The position numbers were made by a program, and so were the translations under genes. The notes below the pieces were generated by a model. It was not told the origin of the DNA, ran no database searches, and saw only the letters and a list, made by a program, of their open reading frames with translations. 64,000 nucleotides of DNA from Camarhynchus parvulus (lineage: Eukaryota; Chordata; Aves; Passeriformes; Thraupidae): positions 2,542,001 to 2,606,000 of the forward strand of contig NC_044585.1 in assembly GCF_901933205.1 (NCBI RefSeq), in the 5' to 3' direction. This document shows, piece after piece, positions 55,601 through 64,000 of this stretch (position 1 is the first letter of the stretch; every line of letters starts with the position of its first letter).

Positions 55601-58600
55601 TTTTGATTTCAGTAACAAAAGAAGGATCATTTGGCTTTCCTGAATCAGGGCGGTTTATGGGTTTAACTATTATCCTTAATTCTGAGGAATTACAGAAGGA
55701 AGAGAAATATGAATAAGAAATTCTTGAGTATCAGAATTTCCTGATTCCAAGTATCTGTTTCTCCAGATGCCTGAACACTTGATTTTTGTGGGAGCAGACC
55801 CATGACCCTCAATGAAGTAAACTTGTTTGTGGGCAAAGAAAAACAATGTGCAAAGTTTAGTGTGTAGCAGTTTCTGACAACAAATGGACTTGAGCACTGA
55901 GACAAATGGATCACAAGCACCAACTGTGGAACTCACAGCCATGTCCCTCAGAAAATCTGGACAATAAACTCCCTGAACATTGCCTATTAATGGGTTATTT
56001 GATTTTCATATAGAATTAATTGATATTCCTGGGTTATAAATAAACATGACTGAAGCAGGGGACAAACAGTGCATGAAGTACATCCAATTTGGCTTTTGGT
56101 TGCAAGATCTTGGAAGCTTTCTTAGACTCTTGTCCAATGGTTAAAACCTAGTTTAGAGCTGGGAAATATAAAATGCATTTCTTATTTATTACAGTAAGAG
56201 CTTGGTGACTGTAGGCAATGCTCTGCAAATGAATTCCAGCAGAAAGAGGCATCCCCCTGAGTATGTTGCAAAATAATTTGGAGAGTGTAGAGACCAAGGC
56301 AAATGAGGTTATTATTTAGGACACTAGTGTGAGAATGGCTCATGAGTTTGGTGTGCATTTAGGGTTCTTTAAATATATATTTTTAAAAGATGAGATGAAG
56401 AGTGATCAACTCAGTGTCAACATCTTAGCTTTTCTGTATTGAGTACAAATGCATGACTTTCTATCTGTTCTTTACTTTTCCTCAGTCAATGGAAAGCAGC
56501 ACTAAAAAAAAGGAGGCAAAATGCAATGCTTGAAATGTCATTCATGCCACAAACCTACTCTTTTGCTGCACACAAAGCTGCAGCCTCTTTTTACTTTGTC
56601 TGACCAGCTTTACTCTCAGAGCAGCCGCGATTACAGATGGCAGCTCTGTGTGTCAAGACGTGTTGGGGCTTGAGGTGAAATGACATTGGCTTAGTGCAAT
56701 ACACAAGCCAAGGTGCACAACATCCCCAGCAAGGCTGAAGGAGAAGCTCCTGGTGCCTCCAAAGCCTGCCCTGGTCCCTTTGGTCAGTAGATAATTCCCT
56801 GTACTCTCCCCACCAACTCAGCCCGATGGCTGAGACTCTTCAACCTCTCTGTAATAACCTGAGAGGAAAATTGGGAAAGAAATCTGAGGATTTACACCTC
56901 TTGATAATTTCTTACCCTCTGAAAGGCATCTGTGGTCTTCACTCAACCTTAGCAATGACTGTACTCCAAATATTACATAATACCCAAATTTGATCTCTTG
57001 ATTGAAGATTTGGACAAAGATGTAGCAGGATCCCAACAATGTAAAGGACAATTTAAAGATACTCTGCCTTTTTATAAGGTAATGAATAATGATTCTGTTA
57101 ATAATTAAAATTCTAGTTAAAATTTCCCTGAGTGTATCTTGGCCTGTAAGGGTCTTTAAATACCTGAGTCCCCTTTCAAGCAGCATACAAAGCCCTTCAT
57201 GCTGGCAGCAGAAGACCAGAGAGTGCAGGCTATGTATGGAGATTTCTGCCAAGGCAAACTGTGCTCCCAGACAATTATGGCAAATGTGAAAGTTTTGACA
57301 AACAAACAAACAAACAGAAAAATAGAGGTCAAAGTCCTGAACCCCAGCATGTGAACTGCTAAGCCTCTTCTGACATGGGAGGGTCAGTGCAGAGCTTGTA
57401 GTATCATGTAGTTGAAGTTGAACGTTGCACCAAGACCGTAAAGGCTACAACGTGAAAGAGACAAAGAGGCTCAGTCTTCATTTCCATACAAAAAGAAAAA
57501 TGGGTTTTCCTGTGAGAGGCGGCGGTTGGTTGGGATAGTCATAAGTATGTCTTGGCCTTCCCAGGCCATCCTTGGCCTCTCCCTTGGTCTGGGAGATGGC
57601 ACTCTCCTTTACCTCTCTTGCCTCTTCCAGGTCTCCTCATTGACTGCGCAATGATAATTTTCCAGATGCAGAGGTTTGATGTGCTGAGTTAAAACCCAAA
57701 TCTGGAAACTGGGAGAAATTGGAGAGACTACAGTTGAATTCTCCACAGCGTTTGTTGAAAGGGAATAGGCAAAATCCACTTGTCTTATTGGTACTGAGTG
57801 GTCAGCCCTGCTATGAGTTTAAAGGGAAGAGCTTTTCCAGAAACAGCAGGATGATGATTCTTTAAGTGTGATACTGTAATTTGCCAAAAATGAAACATCA
57901 AAGTCATGTAGGGATTGAGAAACTCTACAAAGTCAATGTTTTGCAATGGAGTGAAGAGTCACATTAGAGCTGAGGAGGCTTGTTTGCACATGCCAACTTT
58001 TTCTTGAACTATTTTCAGTTCTCATAAGGTTGTAACCTCATGAGAAGATACAACCACAAAAAAAGACATTTTAGCCTATCAAATCCATTTACTGAGACAT
58101 GACATGTGAAATAGTATTGCTTAGTTATAAGTTTAGTGGGACAAGTTCAAAATCTGCTCTGAAATACATGTGTAAATCTGCCCAGGTGAATTCCCTTCTC
58201 CCAAATCTAGCAGGGAAAGGATCACAGGTAACATCTTTTCGAAAGACAGCTGGCAGATGTGGAGCCCTATCTTTAACTTATTGAATGCAAGGAGAACTGT
58301 ATAATTTAGAGGCTGTTTGGGCAGCAATTCCTGCTGCTCATCACTGCTCTGTGAGGGATCAGGTCTGTCCCAGTGAGCATCGTGCACAGGCTGGACCCCA
58401 GAGCTCTTGGTGCTCTGGGCACCAATGTTTGCAAAGTGCTGCTTTATTCTAATTGTTCTCTTGTGCTCATTTACAGAAGATGTATACTGTCCACACTGGC
58501 AAGATGTACATATGAAAAAAGATCACTAAGATTATAACAACCTTATTATTATTATAACCTATTATAACAACATAAGGTAAACTAATAGTATATATGAAGG

Positions 58601-59065
58601 TTCTAGCTTTGTACAGTTGAAGGTTCTAGCTTTGTACAGTGTGTTCAGCTTTTACTTCTGTGAGTAGTTTTAGAAGAATGAAACACCCCAAGTTTGCAGT
58701 GTAGGGCTGAGGTAATTTCCCCAGTGATTCACACTTTTGTTAGGCAATTTGTGCGTCAAGAATGGGAAGGCAGAGAGGCTGTGAGAAACGAGGAGCAGTG
58801 TGGAGAGCGAACACATTCAGGAGTGAATGTGTTAAATGTTTTCATCAGAGAGACACACAAAAAAAAAGGCGTATTGTGGATCTGCAAGACAGCATACAGT
58901 TCGCTTTTTAGCGGCTTTTAATGTTCGAAAGAATGTGATCGCTAGGGGCAGAACCCACTGCAGCGGGACCTCCCTCACAGCCCGGGATAAATTCACTTCC
59001 CCCGAGCAGGGCAGGCGCCTCCTCGCCGGGACAGAGCCCTGCGGCTGCTGGGGCACAGAACAGCC
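52692..59065. other. Intergenic region upstream of the GGT gene
   Basis: 6.4 kb with no recognisable gene. It holds a CA/TA-rich patch near 54445-54500, an A-rich patch near 53510-53542, a 23-base tandem duplication at 58595-58640 and a moderately CpG-containing stretch from about 58900 that is likely the 5' region of the GGT gene. Confidence 0.6.
58595..58640 (+). repeat. 23-bp tandem duplication
   Basis: TGAAGGTTCTAGCTTTGTAC plus AGT occurs twice in a row without change, about 430 bases upstream of the GGT start codon. Confidence 0.9.
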
Positions 59066-59226
59066 ATGTCCGCGGGGAAGATCTGCTGCCTGGTGCTGCT
59101 GACCCTGGCCGTGCTGGCGGGGGCCGTGACGCTCGTGGTCATCCTGAGCCAGCCCAGGTGCGCTGCCCAGCAGTACCTGCACGGGGCCGTGGCTGCCGAC
59201 ACCGAGCGCTGCTCCCTCATCGGCCG
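59066..59226 (+). CDS. GGT5: Gamma-glutamyltransferase, GGT5-like, coding exon 1 (rest of gene outside window)
   Basis: GGT5 is a type II membrane ectoenzyme that removes gamma-glutamyl groups from glutathione conjugates and turns leukotriene C4 into D4. This exon encodes 53 codons plus two bases: a short basic N-terminus (MSAGK), a membrane anchor (about residues 6-28, CCLVLLTLAVLAGAVTLVVI) and the start of the ectodomain, YLHGAVAADTERCSLIGR. Human GGT5 has FAHAAVAADSKVCSDIGR and GGT1 YTRAAVAADAKQCSKIGR. The Pro-x-Cys after the anchor favours GGT5, but GGT1 or another paralogue is possible. The donor CG|GTAGGT falls within the Arg codon. The catalytic part of the enzyme is not in the window, so whether the gene is intact cannot be told. 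Confidence 0.8.
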
Positions 59227-59400
59227 GTAGGTGCGCGGAGCTCCGAGGCGTGGGGCTCCCTCATCGGCCGGGCTCCGAGGCGTGGGGCTCCCTCATCGGC
59301 CGGTAGGTGCACGGCTCCGAGGTGTGGGGCTCACGGACGGGACCCGCACTCACCCCGGTCCCAGCCCCGCTCCGGCCCCGCTCCCGGGCTCACGGACGGG
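59211..59400 (+). repeat. GC-rich tandem duplications at the GGT exon 1 donor
   Basis: GCTCCCTCATCGGCCGG occurs at 59211, 59255 and 59287, with GGCTCCGAGGCGTGGG between copies (32-base unit). The first and third copies are followed by GTAGGTGC. A second duplicated phrase, GGGCTCACGGACGGGACCCG, occurs at about 59327 and 59386. Confidence 0.88.
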
Positions 59401-62084
59401 ACCCGCACCCCCCGTCCACCCGCCGCCCCGCTCCCACGACGCCGCCCACCCCGGTCCCAGCGCCGCCCCGGTGCTGCTCCAGCCGGGAGAGCAGACGCAG
59501 CCTCTGCCTCCGCGGATGATGCTGTCATTGCAGTGTCCCAAAAATCTGCAAACCCTTGGCCTTTTGGAAGGTATAAATATTTGTAGTATACAAGTATAGT
59601 GCTGGTTTTAAGTGGGGAAGGAAGACATTTACTTTTTGTGGCGTGGTAGATCTGTTGGATAAGGGACCTAGAGGAGCTTGCAGAGAGCTGCAGCCGGGCT
59701 TCAACTGAGACAAGGAAAGAAAGGCAGGGAAAGGGGGACTGGTATCTCTGCCTTTTGGGGCTCTGTTTCTGGACTGAAGCCTGCACCAAGTGTGTCTGCT
59801 ATGAAGAAAAAGCAAAGAGCAGATTTAGATTTAGCAGATTTTCTACAGCCAATACAGTAGAAGTATAAAAGACACATTTACACCACTTGGAAAGAAAGAT
59901 GTAGGTTAAAAAAGTTCTCAAGATGTCCATGTTGTGCACCTTCAGTTTGTGTAAAACTTGTCTCAAACATTTTGACTCCCATGTGATTATTTTACTGTTC
60001 TTTCAATTATTAAATGCCTGTATCCATGAAAGCAGAAGGATGAAAGTTTACATGTGATGCTGGATGCTCCAGTCATGGATGCTGGAGCTGTGTGCTCTGC
60101 CTCCTGGCTGGGGGAGTGAAACGAGACATGGTGCCATTATGCCACACTTTGCCATGTCCCACCTCTGATTCTGGCACAGCATTTGTGAGCAGATGGAGGA
60201 AATATACAGTGGCTGCACGTCTGTCAAGCAGTGAGATGGGGTTTTTAGGTGAAGCCACATGTTCTTCAGAAAGCAGAAGTATTTTTAAAATCACTATTAA
60301 TGGAAAAAGAAGAAAATACATAATTGGATTGCCCAAAGAATCTGCTGGGGAAAACCACTGCATTTGTTTTTGCAGCTATTGTAAACTTTAACTTGATGTA
60401 GTGTGTAATCAGCTGGAAGATGTTGAAGTGAGAGGCACAGAAATCTGTGGCCAGTGAACAACTGAGCAGCTTTGTTCCATTGGCTACTCTGCTGCTGGGC
60501 TCTCCCTCGTTTCCTTCCCTTCTCTCAACAAGAAGCTCCCCAGGCTTCCCCAGCCTCCACCACTGCTGCAGCTCCAGCACACTTGCTGACAGGTCTGTGC
60601 CGTCCCTCCAGTCCAATGGACCAACTTAAATTTCCTACAAATGGTCTGCCAATGATCCCCAAAAATCCTACCCTTGCTCCACCTTCCCAGCTCATTTTCC
60701 CTTCCTTTTGCCCATCCTGGGGCAGCTGCACATCAGGTCCTGCTCTCTCCTCCAGCCCTGCCAAGCCTCTGGGACCTTCCCAGCCCCTTTGCCTGGGCTC
60801 TGCACTGCTCACCCTGTGCTGCTGCTTTTCCTGGTATCCTTTGCCTCCAGCCATTCTTGGAAATCTTTGTGCTCATTTCATGCTGTCCTCAGACTCGGAA
60901 CGAGACAAACTCATGTGTTGTTCTCCCAGCTTCTTCTGTGCATGTCCTTGTCAAAGATTATAATACAAGTGAAATTGTTTATAAAAATGTCCCTCTTCAA
61001 GAGAGCTTGGGACCAGAAGCTTTGTATTATATTTGCCATTTTCCTTGTTGTCATATTTCTTTCTCTGTCCCACTGGCCCACAGTGGTGGCTTCATTTTTC
61101 TCTCTAGGAAGCTCATTGCATGTTCTGTACTGCATGTGATCCTGTTCATTTTCTCCCAGACATTTCTGTGCTGTCATACCTGTATGTCACTTTTTAACCT
61201 CTTAGCACATGATGCTCTTTAGTGCTCTTAGCGCTAAATTAGACTCAAACTTCACCTCCAACTCTGAACTCTTGTTCCCTCCTGGAAGAGGCTCTTTTCA
61301 TCAAGCATGCAAAAAAGCTCTATATTCCCTACCAGTGTGCTGCTTGAGCTCTGTCATCCACTGCTCTCCATTCCTTTGCTTCCCAAATGGCAGAAGCAAG
61401 AGCCAGCATAAGATCAGGGACACATTTAGGAAAAATGCTCATTCCCAGTGGTGGGATTCACTGCAGAAGGCCTGGCCCAGCAGCCATCTCTGATCCCACT
61501 TCTCCAGTGTAGCCTAGCACAAACCCTGGGAACCAACCTTTGAAATCAGCCCCCTCTGGGGGGACAGGGTGTGGGGAGGGTGAGAATGGTGAGACTTTAA
61601 CACTCAGAAAACGCCTGCAGCCCTGGGAAGCTCAGTTCTAACCAGAGAATCTGATGCAAAAAAATCCTTTTCAGTGATGGCCCAGCAGATTTCTGAAGAA
61701 TGTTTACATCCCAAAGGATTTGGTTTTCCTTCTTGTACATTTTAAATTTGGTCTTCGTGTACATTTTAAATTTGGTAACTGGCCCTTTTTTACAGAAGCA
61801 GTTGTTGTTTTTGCTCTTCATAAATCCTAAGGAGGCAGCTGCTGTAAAATGGGTGGTCTCCCAGTCCCCAGCCTTCTTCAGCAGAAAAAAAGTCAATACA
61901 ATTTAATACATTAGCATTTCCAGTGTGTTTAAAGGGGCTTCAGGCTTCCCCCTAGCCTAGGGCAGAGCAGAGGTCTTGGTCTGCAGCCCAGCACAGCCCA
62001 TCTTTGCTGTGAGCAAAGTGCCATCACTCGCCCTTTCCAGCGAAGGTGAATCCCTGTTTGCTGCTGCTGGAATGGGACTTGGTT

Positions 62085-62198
62085 GTTAACACCCTCTTCT
62101 GCTCCTTATCATAAGGAAACCCCATTAATGACTAAACCTCAACGCTAATTGGCAGGAAGGATATGGGACAAAACACCGTTATCAGATCTTGTCAGCTG
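62085..62198. promoter_or_regulatory. Candidate enhancer-like motif cluster in GGT intron 1
   Basis: Within 114 bases: GTTAAC (62085), palindrome CCTTATCATAAGG (62104-62116), palindrome CATTAATG (62123-62130), CTAATTGG (62145-62152), and TTATC (62079+100) followed nine bases later by CAGCTG (62193-62198). On the minus strand the last pair reads CAGCTG-N9-GATAA. Function is inference from motif density only. Confidence 0.35.
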
Positions 62199-62685
62199 CA
62201 GCGCTCTGGGGTATCTCTGGGGAGACCCGCTGAGGTGCCACAGCTTGATTAAGGATTTTGCATTATAACTAAGCTCATTGCAGCAGAGATCCATCTAAAG
62301 GGAGCCAAGTAATGGGACATGAATCCAGATGTGGTTTTGCTATATGTAATGACCCTAAATTCCCCAGGCATCGCTCCCAGGGTCTGTGACTGGAAATGAG
62401 CGAGCCATGCGCAGGGAGTCACATGTGACACGCCAAGAGCCAGCTCAGTGTATTTATTTTCTGTTGAATTCCAGTCTCTGGAGAGGCTGGAGGGAAAGGC
62501 ATCAAGGCTGGAGGCCAGTGTGAATGTGCTGTGAATTTGGGTGAGAATGGTGCTTTTCAGGCTTTGGGAAATGTGCCTGATGTTCCATGCTAAGGTCTTA
62601 ATACTGAGGCAGAGCGGAAATTTTCTAGGGTAGAAATCTATTTTTGATTTAGGTGGAATGTACATCTTTAACTATGTAGCTTGCT

Positions 62686-63045
62686 GTGTAGCCTGACTGC
62701 AAAAGCTTAAGCTCAGAGAAACTGCTTCAGTGAAGGACAGAGATAAGGGGGGAGAGAGAGACAGAAAGTGATAGAGAGACTGCTGTGGGAGCAGGTCAAC
62801 CTGACCTAGGAATTCTTTCTGATAAAGAAGAACTAGCGGCAAATGTCACCAAAATTCGTAAAAATGAATATGTATGAACCTATTGTGAAATTGTATGCAT
62901 ATGTATTTGAGAGGGGGATCAAAAGGGACCTGAAGTTCCCAGAGGGACGCGTATCATTTTAAGAGAAAGATTGCGTCCAGCGCTGTAATAAACATACCGG
63001 CTTTACAACTTCCACAAAAGTTGTAGAGTTTTGTTTATCTCCACA
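62686..63045 (+). mobile_element. ERV LTR, second family
   Basis: A roughly 360-base LTR-like sequence beginning near TGTGTAGCCTGACTG and ending near ATCTCCACA. AATAAA lies at 62987-62992, about 53 bases before the end. I recognise the stretch with GAATATGTATGAACC and the AATAAACATACCGGC motif as a songbird LTR. Boundaries are uncertain and no target duplication was found. Confidence 0.7.
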
Positions 63046-63109
63046 AAACAATACAGTGCATTGAAATGTTCACTACACCATCTCCAAGTTTCTTTTCAAA
63101 GCTGTTTTT

Positions 63110-63222
63110 CCCTGTCAGAACCATGCCTTTCCTGCCAGAACCATGCCTTTCCTGCCAGAACCATGCCTTTTCCTGTGAGAACCATGCCTTTTCCTGTGAG
63201 AACCATGCCTTTCCCTGTCACC
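63110..63222 (+). repeat. Minisatellite of about 20-21 bp, 5 copies
   Basis: Five copies of AGAACCATGCCTTTCCTGYS-like units; the spacer alternates between CTGCC, CTGTC and CTGTGAG variants. It lies between two LTRs. Open frames across it are repeat artefacts. Confidence 0.88.
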
Positions 63223-63410
63223 AGGCTTCGTACATGTGTTCCCTCACAGCCCACACTCCAGGGGCTCTGGGGAGCACTGTCTCAGGTCAGTGTAACAGTC
63301 CTGCTTTCCTCTTTTTCCCTAAATTTTCTAATTTTTTCTCAACTTTCTAGCACTTTCTGGCTCTTCTGCAGAGGTGACTGAGTTTTTTAGGAAGCCCTCG
63401 TGTCAGCAAT

Positions 63411-64000
63411 TGTTGAAGATTGCAAGGCAAGGTGTTTTCAATTACCATCTGTATGGCAGATTATCTTTTGTCAAGTGGGCAGTTTGCCTTATCTCTCTCT
63501 GTGAGTGATCACAACCACTCCTCCCCTGGGAGGGGACACCTGCTGATAACAGCCATGGAATGTCCCTGCATGGCTGATAAGAACTACAGCATCCCACTGG
63601 GAGATGTGAGCCCAGAGGGAGGAGCCAAGTATTGCTACCTGGATATAATCTGGAGATTCTGGAACACCAGCACGGCTTCCCCACCGGATTTCCCAGAGGA
63701 ACAGCAGCTGCCTCTTCTTCCACTGGATTTTCAGAGGAAGAATACATCCTTCTCTACACCAACAGAACCTTGCTCCAACAGAACCACCCTGACACTGGCA
63801 GGAGGGCTGAGCCACAATTCCAATGGGACTGCTGCCAACACCCTGACCCACAGGGTGTCAGGTTGAGTTCTGACTCTGGCAGTGTTGTTCTAGTGTACTG
63901 CATTGTTTATTTTATAATTTTATTTTTTTCCTTCCCTATTAAAGAACTGTTATTTCCTGCTCCCATATTTTTGCCCGAGAGCCCCTTAATTTAAAATTTA
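63411..64000 (+). mobile_element. ERV LTR running off the window end
   Basis: Starts near TGTTGAAGATTGCAAGG and continues to 64000. An ATTAAA signal at 63938-63943 is followed by a sequence I recognise from songbird ERV LTRs. It is the better preserved relative of the antisense fragment at 4330-4845. The 148-codon open frame inside it is not a known protein. Confidence 0.8.

Larger units (their letters stand above)
59227..64000 (+). other. GGT5: GGT intron 1 (partial)
   Basis: No further GGT exon was found: the next conserved blocks (GGS/GSPVDATIAALVC, NPQSMGLGGG) have no match to 64000. The interval holds duplicated GC-rich sequence, a pyrimidine-rich stretch at 60.47-61.3 kb, an enhancer-like motif cluster near 62.08-62.2 kb, two LTRs and a minisatellite. 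Confidence 0.65.

Noticed and set aside
59227..59599. GC-rich open frames after GGT exon 1
   Set aside because: They come from stop-poor CpG-rich repeats; the exon 1 frame itself hits TAG at 59228.
60472..61222. Three overlapping plus-strand open frames of 143-182 codons
   Set aside because: The stretch is pyrimidine-rich, which removes stops in several frames at once; no domain, no splice pattern and no GGT similarity.
63420..63866. 148-codon open frame near the window end
   Set aside because: It lies inside an LTR, which does not code for protein.

Overview
This is a vertebrate nuclear-genome window. It has large introns with GT-AG exons, CR1 LINE fragments and endogenous-retrovirus LTRs of types I associate with songbirds (passerines). 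The CR1 pieces and compact genes indicate a bird; passerine is an inference from remembered LTR sequence, not from a search. No bacterial features, CRISPR arrays or operons are present.

Layout. (1) 1-22.5 kb, plus strand: MED15, the Mediator tail subunit. Seventeen coding exons are in the window; the first coding exon lies upstream. Together they give 780 residues from the middle of the KIX domain to the natural stop at 21125. (2) 23.0-38.9 kb, minus strand: a complete, intact SMPD4 (neutral sphingomyelinase 3). Its 18 coding exons encode 797 residues, starting in a CpG-rich promoter near 38.7-39.05 kb. MED15 and SMPD4 converge, and a 12-bp palindrome at 22528-22539 supplies an AATAAA on each strand between them. 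(3) 39.05-59.0 kb: about 20 kb with no recognisable gene. It holds CR1 fragments, two LTRs of one family in opposite orientation (39.3-39.9 and 52.1-52.7 kb) and simple repeats. (4) 59.07-59.23 kb, plus strand: coding exon 1 of a gamma-glutamyltransferase, most like GGT5; the rest of the gene lies beyond the window. Its intron 1 holds a GC-rich tandem duplication, a possible enhancer-like motif cluster, a small minisatellite and two LTRs.

MED15 and SMPD4 exon boundaries were set by matching conserved protein blocks to GT-AG junctions. In both genes all junction phases agree and the joined frames stay open, which is the main evidence for the models. The three genes have unrelated functions (transcription coactivation, sphingolipid/nuclear-envelope biology, glutathione/leukotriene metabolism).

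No new multi-gene system was found. The points most worth a second look are regulatory or structural: a 54-bp repeat in SMPD4 intron 1 whose every unit carries ATG plus a strong splice-donor sequence; a MED15 exon that begins with a perfect donor (recursive-splice-like); the palindromic poly(A) signal; a CRE next to an RFX X-box at the SMPD4 promoter; a duplicated splice donor at GGT exon 1; and an E-box-N9-GATA composite inside GGT intron 1.
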